This document shows positions 35,803-46,899 of a stretch of DNA of 64,000 nt, in pieces. Every line of letters begins with the position of its first letter. Position 1 is the first letter of the stretch. The stretch is from positions 729,839 through 793,838 of the forward strand of contig CAXAMN010018557.1 of assembly GCA_963970005.1 (NCBI GenBank), in the 5' to 3' direction. A model generated the notes under the pieces. It was not told where the DNA came from and made no database searches. It saw only the letters and a program-made list of their open reading frames with translations. Origin of the DNA: Durusdinium trenchii. Lineage: Eukaryota > Sar > Dinophyceae > Suessiales > Symbiodiniaceae. The translations under genes and the position numbers were made by a program.

Positions 35803-35880
35803 ATGCTTGCCCACGTTTGTGAAGAGCTGAAGGAGCGGGGTGTTCCGCTTGAGCTGCACATTGTCGGAGTTCCAGACTTA
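35803..35880 (+). CDS. Possible first exon, glycosyltransferase-like
   Basis: From ATG 35803 the frame reads MLAHVCEELKERGVPLELHI and ends near VGVPD. The pattern of a helix ending in KERG, then a hydrophobic strand and a Gly, resembles Rossmann strands of GT-B glycosyltransferases. The glycosyltransferase-like exon at 41.2 kb lies downstream on the same strand. The 3' limit is uncertain. Confidence 0.3.
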
Positions 35881-36369
35881 GCATGTTCTACACACACTCT
35901 ACATGTGAAGCTGCATTTGTTTTTGCATGTGCAAAGCTGGGCCCCCCTTCTTTATCAAAAGCAGCTCATTTGGTGGGGTCTCAATATGGATCCTTGACAG
36001 AGTTTTTTTCCTTTTGCTTCCCCCGCAGTAGGTACCTGCATCACTTTTCCTTTACGTTCGTATTTGCCTTCCCCATAAATCCTACTTGGTTGATGATTCG
36101 ATGTGCTGATTTTCCTTTTGACTGCCACTTGTCTTCCTTCAGAACCATTTGCCAGGTGACAGGCTCAGCTGAACACCAGGGCCTTTCAATTATGTGGAAC
36201 CAAATTCGAACCCTTCTCCTTTTCATGAAGGGGATTGTTTTCACTTGTCAAGCTTTTCCCTAACAGCAAAGCTTGGGGGTCTTCAGCCGTAAAGGCTTCA
36301 GAGCAGGTTCTGCCGCAGTTCCGGAGCAAGCTCCGTCCCCCGAGCACCCTTGCGCATATGCTCTGATGG

Positions 36370-36940
36370 CGTTGTCATGACGTCATGCTGACTCGTCATC
36401 ATGCTGGCATGTTGTCATGACATGATGTCATGTCGTCAGGCTACCATGCTTGTAAGGTGTACGCTGTCATGCCGAGACTCTCAGCTGTGTCACTCTGTCA
36501 TGCTAAGTTGGTGGCTTTTGCGGACATTGCTAACATGTTGTCATGCTGACATGCTGAGGGCCAAAGGTGTTGTCACATCGATATGCTGACATGGTGTCAT
36601 GACAGTGTGTTGTATGTAATGCCGTCGTGCGGACGTGTAGGCACATTCACATATCGTCATGCTAAGATGCTGGCATGGTGTCACGTTGGCATGTTGTCAG
36701 GTTGTCATGCTGACGTGCTGTCATGCTGACACGCTCACATGGCCCACACTAATATGCTGACATGACATGTTGTCGCGCGTCATGCTGATATGCTGGCAGG
36801 CTCCAGCGCGGATCCGGAGCAGACTTCCGGTTCTTGGCTTGTTACAACGTTGTCATGCTTGCAAATATATTGGCACATGTGCTATGCCAACATATTGCCG
36901 GGTTGTGATGCTCGCATGGCACGCTGACAAGGCTCACATG
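36370..36940. repeat. Degenerate TGTCATGCTGACATG array
   Basis: The 15-base near-palindrome TGTCATGCTGACATG and variants (GTTGTCATGCTGACG, ATATGCTGACATG) recur throughout about 570 bp, with irregular spacing. The core CATGNTGACATG appears in both orientations because it is close to self-complementary. Confidence 0.7.
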
Positions 36941-38429
36941 TTTCAAGACAGCGTTGTCCGGCCAAGAAGCAACGCCTGTTGGTGAACATGCGATGTTGCC
37001 ATTACCTAATACGCGGGTTCATGATCAAGTGGGGAATTTTTCGGCGCTGATCCACATGTTTCGGCTCTGGCACGCTGTTTGTTTTGCCATACGCGTGCTC
37101 CTGAAGCAGGGTTTGTTCCTAGGTGATCCCCACTAAGTGGGCGAGATACTTCAATGCAAAGTTTATCCTCAACGGAGCCTTGGACCTTTTCGACATCAAT
37201 CTCCCACCGAGGGGAACGGGCGATCAACGGAGCCTTACACTGTTGGATACACAAAAGTGTGGCTCCGTTGATGATTTGACGGAGCCCTTCTTGTGGTTTC
37301 CCACAGCAACGGAGCCCACCGCACCCAAACACGGTTTTCCACCCTGTTGCGCCCGTCACCTATGTGAGGCTCTTGGTACTGTAAGTAAAATGAAAAGTGG
37401 CACATAGCATGGTGATTCGTGGGCATGATAACTGAAGGCAAGTGAACATCATTCAACACTTTTCGATGTACTGTACCACAACAAGATAGAATGTATCATC
37501 TGAGACCTACACTCTGGCTTTCGTGTCTCCCAAATTCTGGAGTCAAATTTCTGATTTTTTGGAAATGGCCATGAGTCACCCAGGAAGCATTCCCCTTCCG
37601 CTCTATCAGCCCGAAGTGGTCGACACCACAGCGCTCCTTGTCATTGGACATCAAACACCACTTGAGTAGAGAGAGGCTGCAGGAGGACTCATTGTTGATG
37701 GGGGACTGCCATTGCTGGTAATTGTAATGTTTAAGACCACGGCTTTATTTGTGAACCGATCATGGACGTGGTTCGGACCTGGTCTCCGGGCCGTAAAGCC
37801 TCAGCACTTCAGCACTTTTTTCCTCTGACGATCTAATTAGTTTTCAGCCTTTTGTTGCTCAAAGAGATCATACTTCCTTGGGTGAACTGCTGCTTCCCAC
37901 AGCGAAGTGAAGCTCAGGGTATTTACCGATGAGCTGAACGTAACCCTCGGGATTTTCGGAGTTCGCCAGAAGGAAGGTGGCATTAGGGCTCGGACACCCA
38001 GCACATTGGCACAGGGTCAGCGGTGATTTCAATGCAAGTTGAACGACCAACAAAGTCTTTTCAGTTGAGCGACTCGAATGACCAACATATTTGTCAAGCG
38101 GTGCTTTCAGCGGCAGACATTCACACATGTTATTCCAACATCCAATCAGATGATTGAACTGAGCAGAGATTGACATTATGTGAAGTTTCTCCCAGCCGCA
38201 TGTCTGAACCCTTGCAGATGGGTATTCTGGACTACCTTCCAGTGTGCCTTGATCCTCCAGTGGAGGCCTGAAGATTCAACAGTGAATCGAACATGGAGGA
38301 AAATTGGAACAGACCACTTGACCAACAGTAGATTTCTAAGCTGCCGACCATTTGAATCCATTTGACCCATCCTATCATCACACACATTTTTTTGTTAGCC
38401 CACTTCTATGATTTTCTTTCACTTTCGAG

Positions 38430-38622
38430 ATGCCATTTGGGGGAATCAGCTTCGCAGGCCCGCGGATGCTTCAGGAGCCCAACGCACGACAGAGATGTGA
38501 TGCAGAAAGACGGTGCCCTATGAGATTATTAGCGCATCTAGAAAACATGCCTCGAGCAGTCCAGCTTCCAGGCGATTCAATCACGATTACTATGGGCTGT
38601 CAGATCCTTGAGCAACTTTCTG
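38430..38622 (+). CDS. Possible exon, unrecognised
   Basis: The frame from ATG 38430 reads MPFGGISFAGPRMLQEPNAR, then RRCPMRLLAHLENMPRAVQL and ITITMGCQILEQLS, ending at a donor-like GTACAG. Composition is coding-like. No domain is recognised. Confidence 0.3.
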
Positions 38623-39204
38623 GTACAGTAGGTTCACAAAACTGTCCCGTGGTTAGACTGTTTGACAGTGTTCAGTGTTCGCTCCCAACAAGTCAATAGA
38701 AGGCACTTTTTGGGCATTTTTCTGTTGATTGATTTCATTGGTTGGGTAGTTGTGTCCGAACATATGCATGGATGCATGCTCAAGTGCTCTCATTTGCCAC
38801 TTATATAGAAGCGGACCCATATGTGGCTTAGTTTATCCTGACCACTTTGCCAGAGCTGCCAAGACGCCAGGATTGATCACAAGATCTATGATGACAATCT
38901 TTGGAACGAGTGACCTTTTAGAAAGGATGACCATGTGAACCGCAAGCACAAAACAGGCGTTTAAGCCTCGAGTAACTTGCCTCAGGAGGGGGTTGTGAAC
39001 ACAATCATTCACCAATGAAACAGGCCACGGCGTACTTTAGCTGCCTTCAGGGATCAAAAAACACCTCTCAGCAGATTTGTGTGAATGCTTGAAGGCCAAT
39101 AAGTTCAATTTCAGGTACAACTTCAAGAACGCAATTCTTTGGCAAAGGGATCGTGTCTTGGAGGCGCATCGTGAAGCCAAACTCTGCTGGGTCGAGTCTT
39201 GCTC

Positions 39205-39282
39205 CTAGTAGCGATGCCAGGAGCCCCTAGTAGCGTCCTTGCTCCTAGTAGTAAGGCCAGGAGCTTGTAGTAGCTTCTTTAT
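39205..39282. repeat. CTAGTAG-family minisatellite cluster
   Basis: Three units in direct orientation, GCTCCTAGTAGCGATGCCAG and related forms, very close to the units at 34.7 kb. Confidence 0.7.
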
Positions 39283-39319
39283 GCCCAGGAGGTTGCTTCT
39301 CTCTGTTTGTTTCTACAAG

Positions 39320-39424
39320 CCTCGCAGGGGCTCAGCGAGTACAACTATCCCTTTGGCGACTGGAATGCCACCGAGGGGCCCTGGCCTTCCTACGACTGGT
39401 GCGCCATCCCGCCAGATGATTGGG
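39320..39424 (+). CDS. Exon of a gene upstream of the glycosyltransferase-like exon
   Basis: A pyrimidine-rich acceptor (TTCTCTCTGTTTGTTTCTACAAG) precedes a frame reading LSEYNYPFGDWNATEGPWP and then SYDWCAIPPDDWG. A donor-like GTACCG follows at 39425. The Trp/Tyr/Asp-rich content strongly suggests real protein. The family is not recognised. It could be an N-terminal exon of the gene ending at 42996. Confidence 0.45.
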
Positions 39425-39669
39425 GTACCGGGTTTTGAGCCACGATCAGATGTGGAGTTGTCATTCCATGGTCCTGGCTGCGCCCTCCATCAACTGGCAG
39501 ATGCATATATATATATTTTTTAATCATGTGTATACAGTGTATACACAAGATTATCAAATTTGGGTCCCAAAGCTATACCCTCAATGACATGCCAGTACAA
39601 CGTTCCAAATGAGTCGCTTTGCTTTCAAGCAAAGCAGCGATTCGGATGCTTTGATTGTCTGAGTGATAC

Positions 39670-39921
39670 TTGTTCCATGATTCACATTTGGAGAGGTATG
39701 GCCTCAGAATGGTTCCTGAGGAGTGCTTGATGTTGCTGCAATCCACTGATGCATTGAGTGGAAAAGAACATTTATGCGTTGATGGCGAGGACCCAGGAGT
39801 GAGATACCTGGGCCCATGGGCACAATACACCTTTCCACAAAAGGAGTATAGCTTGGATCAGCAGGCCAGACAGTTCTTCTGGCTTAAATCACAAAAGCGA
39901 TCTCCGAAGGAGGTCAGCTGA
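39670..39921 (+). CDS. Possible exon, unrecognised
   Basis: The frame reads LERYGLRMVPEECLMLLQS, GKEHLCVDGEDPGVRYLGPW and LDQQARQFFWLKSQKRSPKE, ending in TGA at 39919. It has coding-like composition and lies between other exons on the same strand. True ends are unknown. Confidence 0.35.
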   Translation: MFHDSHLERYGLRMVPEECLMLLQSTDALSGKEHLCVDGEDPGVRYLGPWAQYTFPQKEYSLDQQARQFFWLKSQKRSPKEVS

Positions 39922-40071
39922 AGTTCTAGTTTGGTGTGGAAAGGTTGCTGATGTGGATTGGTCATTCAGCCTTTCTTGCAGTCCTTCTGCCAAACCGGCT
40001 CCAACTGCTCAGAGATTCCGGTGGCACCGTCAAGCGGCCTTGCTTGGGGGGATTGGGATGGGGTGACTGAA

Positions 40072-40112
40072 ATCGACTCTTCACGGGACATGATCGACTC
40101 TTCACGGGACAT
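40072..40112. repeat. Tandem duplication of 20 bp
   Basis: ATCGACTCTTCACGGGACAT occurs twice, separated by one G. It is a recent small duplication. Confidence 0.85.
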
Positions 40113-40439
40113 TTCTGTTTTCTGTTTTTTTTTGTGTGTTTTTGAGGGGTCTGTCTTCATATTTGCAGAGTGTTTTAATTTTTCTTCAGTTCTGCCTGCG
40201 GTTCTTTGCAGTTCTGTCTTCGACACCAACTTGCTTCCGCGTAAAAAGCACGACAGGTCTCCCAGATACTTGCACACTGCCGTGTTGCAGGGAGCCTCAA
40301 CTAGCAACATCACTTGTGAGTTGCTACAGTCGAGTGCAGAAGACACATCAAAACGTTGTTTCAGCATGCTTCTTGAGATGATCGATAGTTCGTTACTTGT
40401 TTTTGTTTTCGCGTAACTGTACTTTGAAGCGGACCTAGG

Positions 40440-40524
40440 TACTACACATGGAATTTCTGGCAGCATGCCCATCCGTGAGCCCCACAGCACCGCTTTGTTA
40501 CTCCTGCAACTGGACGTCCAGCAG
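40440..40524 (+). CDS. Possible exon, unrecognised
   Basis: The frame reads GISGSMPIREPHSTALLLLQ and ends LDVQQ at a donor-like GTACTT at 40525. An overlapping frame shows a Cys-rich pattern vaguely like an LDL-receptor A module. I think the first frame is more likely. Confidence 0.3.
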
Positions 40525-41134
40525 GTACTTGTGCGATGGCAAGCCTGAATGTGGCCGAGACCTTGGGAGCACGCTCTTGGCATCTCTTGGCTATTTTGAG
40601 AGTCTCAGAGCCGCAAGAGACTCTGCAAGACAAACGTTTTCCTGTATTTCCTGTATTCTGTGTCCCTGAAAGGTGATGACTGCTTGGCCAATCTGACTTG
40701 CTGTGCCCTCAGATGTGGGACATGGGGATGCCCCGAATCGCTCGCAACGTACGGTACAATCGAATCAGGTCTAGACACCTCACCGTAGACACCTCACTCT
40801 TCAGGTCTTGGCGGTGTGAGCTACTTCCAGAGCAGCTTCTACTTCCGCTCAAGTACCTTTGAGTGCGGAGCTCATCGCTGTTTGAAGTGAGATCAGAAGC
40901 AGTTTATTTTTTTTTCAATTCCTCCTCGCGAAACTTGCTTGCTGTTTTGCAGTTAGGGAAGTCAGGCTCAATTCCTGCGTCTACAGGTTCAAACCAAATT
41001 GGATTCGAGTTTAGTCGCTATCATCAACCACACAGCCCCAGCCAGCGGTGACTCCAACCAGCAACATTAGCTATTAGCTACATGTATAACTCCGCTCAGC
41101 GAGCACATTTGTTGCTTATCTTTTTTTTGGCACC

Positions 41135-41173
41135 ATGCTCCAGTTGGTCAGAGCCATGGCCAGCTTGACATGA
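41135..41173 (+). other. Short upstream ORF overlapping the candidate start
   Basis: ATG 41135 opens a 12-codon frame (MLQLVRAMASLT) whose TGA overlaps the ATG at 41170. If 41170 were the true start, this uORF would hinder its use. It is thus mild evidence for a spliced start instead. Confidence 0.4.
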
Positions 41174-42996
41174 ACATATTTGCTTTTCTTCTCTTGTACA
41201 TCCTTTCACTCTCCACTTGTATTGGTTCCCCAGGGCGTATCTTTGATTGTGCTGGTGATCCAGGATGGTCCTTTTTCCAGAAGTCGCTCCATGCTGCAAC
41301 TGCTGGTGGCGTACTGAAACTGGATCTTCAATTGGTGGAAGATGCCCAGGCGATGGTCTACCAATTAGAGGCCAGTCCTGGAGCCCTTATGCAGGGTGCC
41401 CAAATCTTCTACGAGGACCTTTGCTCTCAAGAAAGCAAAGTCACCTTTTGCCTCTACGGCGCAGTGAATGCCCTATTCGTGGCGGCCGCGGGGCTCCACA
41501 GTGGCATCTCTGGGGTGAAGGCAGAAGCGAACCCCAAGCAGGCACAAGAATACTTGATGATGGCGAACTCGCTCCTAGGGTTGCAATACTGCCTGGACTT
41601 TCAGGAGTCTAGCCTTTGGCCAATCCATGCTAATGATGTCATCTTAAACATTAATCAATCGCGCGATGCTTTTGAGCTGGCTAAAGGCATTGCAGAAACT
41701 CCAGCTAGAGCTCCGCTGCGAGGCTCTTCGCTGTATGACTTGCCGGCGCCAGAATTAGCAAAGCAGCTTTCGACCACACTGCAATGCGCTGAGATCAGAA
41801 TCATTGCTGTGGGAACACATCCCACTCTGACTTTGGAGCCAGTGACTATGCTCAGAGACTTTGCCTTCACCTCAAACCAAGTTCTCAAGGTGCTGCAGAC
41901 CCTTGGCATTACGTATAAGTGCACAGTGTTTCCCGAGATGTGTGGTGACAGCACTGAGTCTGTTGACGATCCCGTTGCAAGCCTTATCGGGCGATTTGAA
42001 GCGCCGCCGCCTTATGAGCGCTATACTTTGGACGTCATTTCTCAACGGCTATCCGAAGTCGCGGCACAGCTGGACTTTGATCTTCTAGTGTGCACCAGTC
42101 CATTTATCGTTTGCGGTCTTTTGCAGGCCTTCACGCAGAAGCCCATGCTAGGATATTTGGGACTGCCCTTGTTGTGGAAGAGACCAACGGATCACTTTGA
42201 CAACACGACAGCACGGGACATATTCTGGGGATTGTTGACATACCTCCAGGAGCGCCCAGACGTTGTTCTTGCCACCAACAATCCACTCCTCACAGAGCAG
42301 ATAGCCTTTCAAGCCAAAGGAGCACTCCTACCAGTGGTTCGCCCTCATGCCCGTTTCACCCAGGCAGTCTATGCTCCTTCCCGGCTTTATGATGCACTGT
42401 TGGTCTCGCGCACCAAGTTCATGTGGGTCACGCTCGGCTGCGCTTTGCGTCGATTCATGGATGACACGTATCCCATCAAATTCACCGTCGCGAACTCGGA
42501 CTCAAAGTTTAGCTTCAGCGAAATGGCAGCGCATCGGGCTGTGGTGTTGATCCCCTGGGAACATGCGCTAATGGCTTTCTTTGAGTTCTACTCCATGTCG
42601 ATTCCTCTACTGATGCCTGATGCGTCATGGAGCTATCGCTTGATTTTTGATGCCGAGGGCAATCTGGGTTGCACGATTCCTCTCTACTCAGACGTGAGTC
42701 CTGCATGCCCTTCCGGCTGCGATCCCATCCATCCGTACCAACCTTTTGCATTCGCCAGTTTTGAGTCTCGGCGGTACTGGTACCAGTACTCATCTTTTGC
42801 ACAATTTCCACATATTCAGCGCTTCACGAGCATTTCTGACCTTCTTCAGCAATTGCTGCAGCTCAATTTGGCTGGGGTAAGTGCTTCGATGAAAGCCTTT
42901 AATGACGAGACCCTGATGCGAAGCATGGCTTTCTGGCGCACTGCAGCACGGCAGATACTTCCATGCCCTACGGTGCTTAGCACAGGATCTCTCTGA
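41170..42996 (+). CDS. Glycosyltransferase-like protein, large terminal exon
   Basis: A single open frame of 608 codons is by far the longest in the window. Reading from ATG 41170 gives a hydrophobic start (MNFAF-like, Leu/Phe/Ser-rich) that looks like a signal peptide. That stretch is also a perfect pyrimidine tract ending TTGGTTCCCCAG at 41233, so the coding exon may really begin at 41234 with GRIFDCAGDPGWSFF. The C-terminal half has Rossmann-like strands: DFDLLVCTSPFIVCGLL with KPMLGYLGLPLLW, and PDVVLATNNPLL. At about residue 462 comes PWEHALMAFFEFYSMSIPL, then LMPD, a helix-loop similar to the donor-binding region of GT-B enzymes. I infer a Golgi or ER glycosyltransferase. The exact family and substrate are unknown. 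The coding region itself I regard as certain. Confidence 0.7.
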   Translation: MNIFAFLLLYILSLSTCIGSPGRIFDCAGDPGWSFFQKSLHAATAGGVLKLDLQLVEDAQAMVYQLEASPGALMQGAQIFYEDLCSQESKVTFCLYGAVNALFVAAAGLHSGISGVKAEANPKQAQEYLMMANSLLGLQYCLDFQESSLWPIHANDVILNINQSRDAFELAKGIAETPARAPLRGSSLYDLPAPELAKQLSTTLQCAEIRIIAVGTHPTLTLEPVTMLRDFAFTSNQVLKVLQTLGITYKCTVFPEMCGDSTESVDDPVASLIGRFEAPPPYERYTLDVISQRLSEVAAQLDFDLLVCTSPFIVCGLLQAFTQKPMLGYLGLPLLWKRPTDHFDNTTARDIFWGLLTYLQERPDVVLATNNPLLTEQIAFQAKGALLPVVRPHARFTQAVYAPSRLYDALLVSRTKFMWVTLGCALRRFMDDTYPIKFTVANSDSKFSFSEMAAHRAVVLIPWEHALMAFFEFYSMSIPLLMPDASWSYRLIFDAEGNLGCTIPLYSDVSPACPSGCDPIHPYQPFAFASFESRRYWYQYSSFAQFPHIQRFTSISDLLQQLLQLNLAGVSASMKAFNDETLMRSMAFWRTAARQILPCPTVLSTGSL

Positions 42997-44870
42997 AGGG
43001 CCAACCACAGACCACAGACTGGTAGATGAACTGCTCAAGGGTGGCGACAAGGGCTCGCAATCCAGATTTCTTGATGTGTTGATTCAGAGGACAAGTGCTA
43101 CTCTCCTCGCCGTCTCTGTGAAAACTGGCAGCCCACTTGAGCAATGCATCATTTTAAGGTCCCTAGTTTCCAAAAGAGATTGCACAGGCCCATTATCTTT
43201 ATCCGTGCTCCAGTCCTACCCAGACTTTCCTAGACTGCAGTTGGACTCCCAGATACTCCCAGCCTGTGGATTTCCTTGAAGTTCCATTCATGTTCCAGCC
43301 CCCACATCCTTTGCCAGTTCCGACGATGGTGGCATCATAGCGCCGCGGAACTTAGCCCACGTGGACCGAAGGGTGGAGGGTGGGGGCGGAGCTTGCCGCA
43401 GGGAAAAGGACCTAGCTGCTAGGCTATACAGCTTTATCAAGTTACAATCAAACCTTGTTTGAGGGGAGGGGCTCCTGCCCAAGATGGTGATCACCTGAAA
43501 CAGGCTGCTCAGTTGAAGACCTTTGAGAGCATATTGTCATGCGAAGTCTGCTAGTTGTCCTATCAGTGATGCTTCCAGATGTGTCACAATGACCCCCTCG
43601 GCGTGCCCGAGGGCATATCGCGTGACCCATGTTGCCCTTTCAGTGAACGGGAACATGCCCTATGCCCCAACGGTGAACCATGAGCCCTCGCTTGTATGCA
43701 CCTTACAAGGACACACCCTTTATATACTTTAGGCCTATTTTAGATAGGAATACTGTAATATGTGAGTGTGAAATGCTGGTGACGAAGCTGAGCAAAGGGT
43801 GAGATTGACCCCATGCAGTCCAATTGCGGGCTAGATTTCAACACATTGGTTTTCTGGAGATCTACAAAGAATCTTACGAGATAGAACATGTAGATCTGAG
43901 ACATGATCATTGGCCAGGAAGTAGATTTGATTCAGTATACACGTATGTCCGTTCAAGTCGTGTGAGTCAAAGGTAGATTCCCCATAACCATGGGAGATGA
44001 ACATTCCTTGAAGCTCAGCGATGAGAACGAAGAATGCTCAGTTGTGAGGACTGCCCACGCACTTGCTGTATGAGTCGACGCTTGTGCCTGCGTTTGACTG
44101 ATGCTTGCGGCTATCGAGCCATTTGGCAGCATCATTCCATTTGCCCAATTTCTTCGCCTGTCATCTATGTGGTGATTGTATGTTTTTTGTGTGTCACCAC
44201 ATGTGTTGCGAACTCCATAGCTTCATCACCTGGGGTGGCGAACCCGCCAGGTTCCATTTAGCTCACCGATGATCCTGATCTTCGGCGGAAAGGCCTATGA
44301 ACATGTGAAGGTCATCACCGTCGATCCGACCGTCGATCCGATCGTCGATCCGACCGTCGATCCGATCGTCGACACGTGGGCGATCGTGTGGACAGTGTCG
44401 TTGCAACCGGGTTGACCCACCGGATCCATCTGACAACCTACAGACAAGTGTCTCATCTGCATCCCAACAGTTTTGGGGATTGGGTGGAGACTCACCTGGC
44501 CAACACATGTAAGCAGACCCTCCTCCCTTCCGAAAAAAGCTTACCCATGTGATGCCAACATGTGCTGCAAGACACGAACTTCCCATTTTAAACCAATGTA
44601 TTCGTTGAAGCGTATGATGCACGCTTCCTTCCGGGCACGTGCACGGCAACTGAAATCAGAACACTTCAATTTCCAGTCACTCAAGTTTGATGGTGCAAAG
44701 CCAGAGGCTGTTTTAGAACTTGCTTAGTAAGGTAAAACACCCCCACTGGGGATTTCAGGGGGACCTTCCGTAGTCAATGGGAGACGACTCCCTCCGCACC
44801 AAGTGACAAGTCTGTAATCATGCAATTAATCATGTACAATCCAGAGATATTCTTACGTTTTCTTTTGCAG
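42997..44870. other. Intergenic or intronic, weak frames only
   Basis: A frame at 44034-44261 is hydrophobic, and one at 44473-44727 ends RARQLKSEHFNFQSLKFDG. Either could be an exon. I lack splice evidence. Confidence 0.3.
44319..44372. repeat. 12-bp tandem repeat, CGTCGATCCGAY
   Basis: Four full units alternate CGTCGATCCGAC and CGTCGATCCGAT, then a half unit. The alternation indicates a 24-bp higher-order unit. Confidence 0.9.
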
Positions 44871-45076
44871 GTCTTGGCAACATCTGCCCGCATCGTTCCA
44901 AAGGCTGCCCCCCCCAAACGCAGGATCCCGCCACAGGGCGATTGATCTACCACTTCTGCGAGCAGCTCTCCAAAGTGGATTTGAGGCGACAACGGCTGAC
45001 CGAGCGCCGACGGGGGGAGACCCGGACGGAGATGGAGGTTTCGGACGGGGACGGGAGGGGACTGGAGGAAGGCTAA
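44871..45076 (+). CDS. Probable terminal exon, basic/acidic C-terminus
   Basis: A textbook acceptor (TCTTACGTTTTCTTTTGCAG) ends at 44870. With two bases of leftover phase the frame reads LGNICPHRSKGCPPQTQDP, then YHFCEQLSKVDLRRQRLTE, a charged tail and TAA at 45074. Six residues before the end comes GDGRGLEEG. The exon is GC-richer than its surroundings. No family is recognised. The preceding exon was not found with confidence. Confidence 0.45.
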
Positions 45077-45364
45077 GGCTGGGAGACTGGGGCAAGAACT
45101 TCAATTTCTGATCTCTGAATGTGAGAATTGGAGGAGTGAGTCGGGAGTGGGTTGAAGCATCACAGTTTTTGGCTGTTCCATTTCGTTGTGTTGATTGGAG
45201 TTGGACGAAAAAGCAGTCTTGCAAGCGCTTGATGAGGCTTGAATGTGTATTGAGCTGGTTGCAAACATGCTGTCCCACATGAATGTGGCATTCCATTGCT
45301 TCATATAGTAGTACTTTTAGCCTTCTCGTGAACTGAGACAGTCATTTTGTGATTTTGTGCGCAG

Positions 45365-45524
45365 GGAAGAGTGGCGTTCTTGCAGTGAAGTCACTTTGAA
45401 CGAGCTGTGGCGAGACTTCTCTAAATTGAAGGCGACCCCTTGGCTGTTGAGGCCACCCCTTGGCCGGTTGTGTTCTTGGTTGGTTAGTTGTCTAATGTCA
45501 TCTACAGAGTCAGTCTGTCGAACG
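45365..45524 (+). CDS. Possible exon at the start of the kelch region
   Basis: After GTGCGCAG the frame reads EEWRSCSEVTLNELWRDFSK and is open to a TGA at 45525. The true donor may lie earlier, near LKA. Composition is coding-like. Kelch membership is not evident. Confidence 0.35.
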
Positions 45525-45717
45525 TGATTGCACAAGTGACACCCCCTTGAAGACATTTGGCTTGCCTTTCATCGGTGGCTAGCTGAAAGAAGATAGGTTC
45601 TCCGATCCAAGGATATGACATCAAAGGCAACAAGTGGGAGTTGAGATCTCAGCAAAAGGCTGTAACTTTGTGTGAAAAGGTTTGCACAGTTTGCACTTGC
45701 TCACTTGACTCCAAGAA

Positions 45718-45873
45718 ATGGTGCACAACAAACAACAATTGACAATTGGCTCTGAGGTTTCTGAAGACCGATTCAGCTACAAGTCCCACCACCCAAGAAC
45801 CCGTTGGCTGGCCAGTGGCAAGGCTTGGCATCAGTCGGTGAGGGTATCTGAGCATTTGGTCAGTGACGACCCG
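45718..45873 (+). CDS. Exon with canonical donor, unrecognised
   Basis: The frame from ATG 45718 (MVHNKQQLTIGSEVSEDRFS) through HHPRTRWLASGKAWHQSV ends at a consensus donor, GTAAGT, at 45874 in phase 0. The start may instead be an acceptor at CTCCAAG. Confidence 0.4.
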
Positions 45874-46312
45874 GTAAGTTGGAGGTCCACTGGTTGGAAA
45901 TCCATTTAAGGGGCTGAATCAGATGGTTTCAGAATTTGATCCTTGCGTTTCTCATATCTTCTTTTTTAAAACTTTTTCTCCAAAAACTTTTGCTGTGAGG
46001 GGTTCTCAATTCTTGCATAGAAATGATCCTGGGCCAAGATGATTTCTGGCCTTTTGTCTCCTTTTGTCTCCTTTGTCTCCACATGGCTCTGCTGGATGCT
46101 TGGGCTGAGATGATTCTGCTTTGTTTTCCTTTGTCTCGTTTGTTTCTCATGGCTCAAAACTGGCGGCAAAAGCTTTCAAGGTTCGCTGGCACTGACAAAA
46201 CATCAAGCTGCTGTTGCTGCTGCTGCTGCTGTTTGGAGTCGATATGTGTCGGTGCTGGTGTTATTTTCTCAGCCAGTCATAGATTGTTTTATCCTGCTTC
46301 CATCTCCTGCAG

Positions 46313-46382
46313 GTTTGGCCATGGTGCAGCGGTAATCGAGATGGTGGATGAACAGAACTCCGTGTGGCACCTGGAAATCTGC
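46313..46382 (+). CDS. Kelch-type exon
   Basis: The acceptor CATCTCCTGCAG is followed by FGHGAAVIEMVDEQNSVWHL. Gly-His-Gly, a hydrophobic strand and a Trp spaced as in kelch blades fit the repeat. The frame meets TGA at 46383, so a non-GT donor near the end is likely. Confidence 0.45.
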
Positions 46383-46763
46383 TGAAGAATCGTTCAAGCT
46401 GCACTGATTTTGTCACAGGCGAGGCTATTTTTAGATCGGTTTTCTCGAGCATACGCAAATGATGTGCTGCTGAACCATAATTAAGACTTCGTCTTCAAGC
46501 TGTACTAAGCAGGTGTATTATAGATGGTGAAATGAACTGTATCCCTGACAACTTGATTTTTTGCGAAAGGAGACTCGAACATTCGAAGTTATGAAGCTTA
46601 GGGGTTCTCGAAAGATTCGGAAACTCATGGAAACTCGGAAACATGCAAAGGCTAAAACTGCGCATTTCGGGCAAGTGACAGGCTTTTTGCACGATTCTTT
46701 TCCTGTGCCCTGTAATAAGCTGCTGGCCCAAAGAATCATGGAGCATTCTCATGAGTCATGAAG

Positions 46764-46899
46764 TTTGCAATGGCCTGGCAAACAACCGCTCTCGCCCGAG
46801 GACATCAAGCGAATGTACATGTACGTCTTCGGAGGAATGGGGAACCAATGTCCAGGCTTTGGCCTCGATATGCCGCTGAAACCGGTCCAGCCGGCCGCG
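46764..46899 (+). CDS. Kelch-type exon, MYMYVFGG
   Basis: The frame reads PLSPEDIKRMYMYVFGGMGN and continues to KPVQPAA, ending in phase 0 at donor GTATGC. Hydrophobic-Tyr-Val-Phe-Gly-Gly is the second strand and diglycine of a kelch blade, here with a long Cys-containing loop. Confidence 0.55.

Noticed and set aside
40448-40669. LDL-receptor class A module (LCDGKPECG)
   Set aside because: It lacks the calcium-binding acidic cluster and the full six-cysteine spacing.
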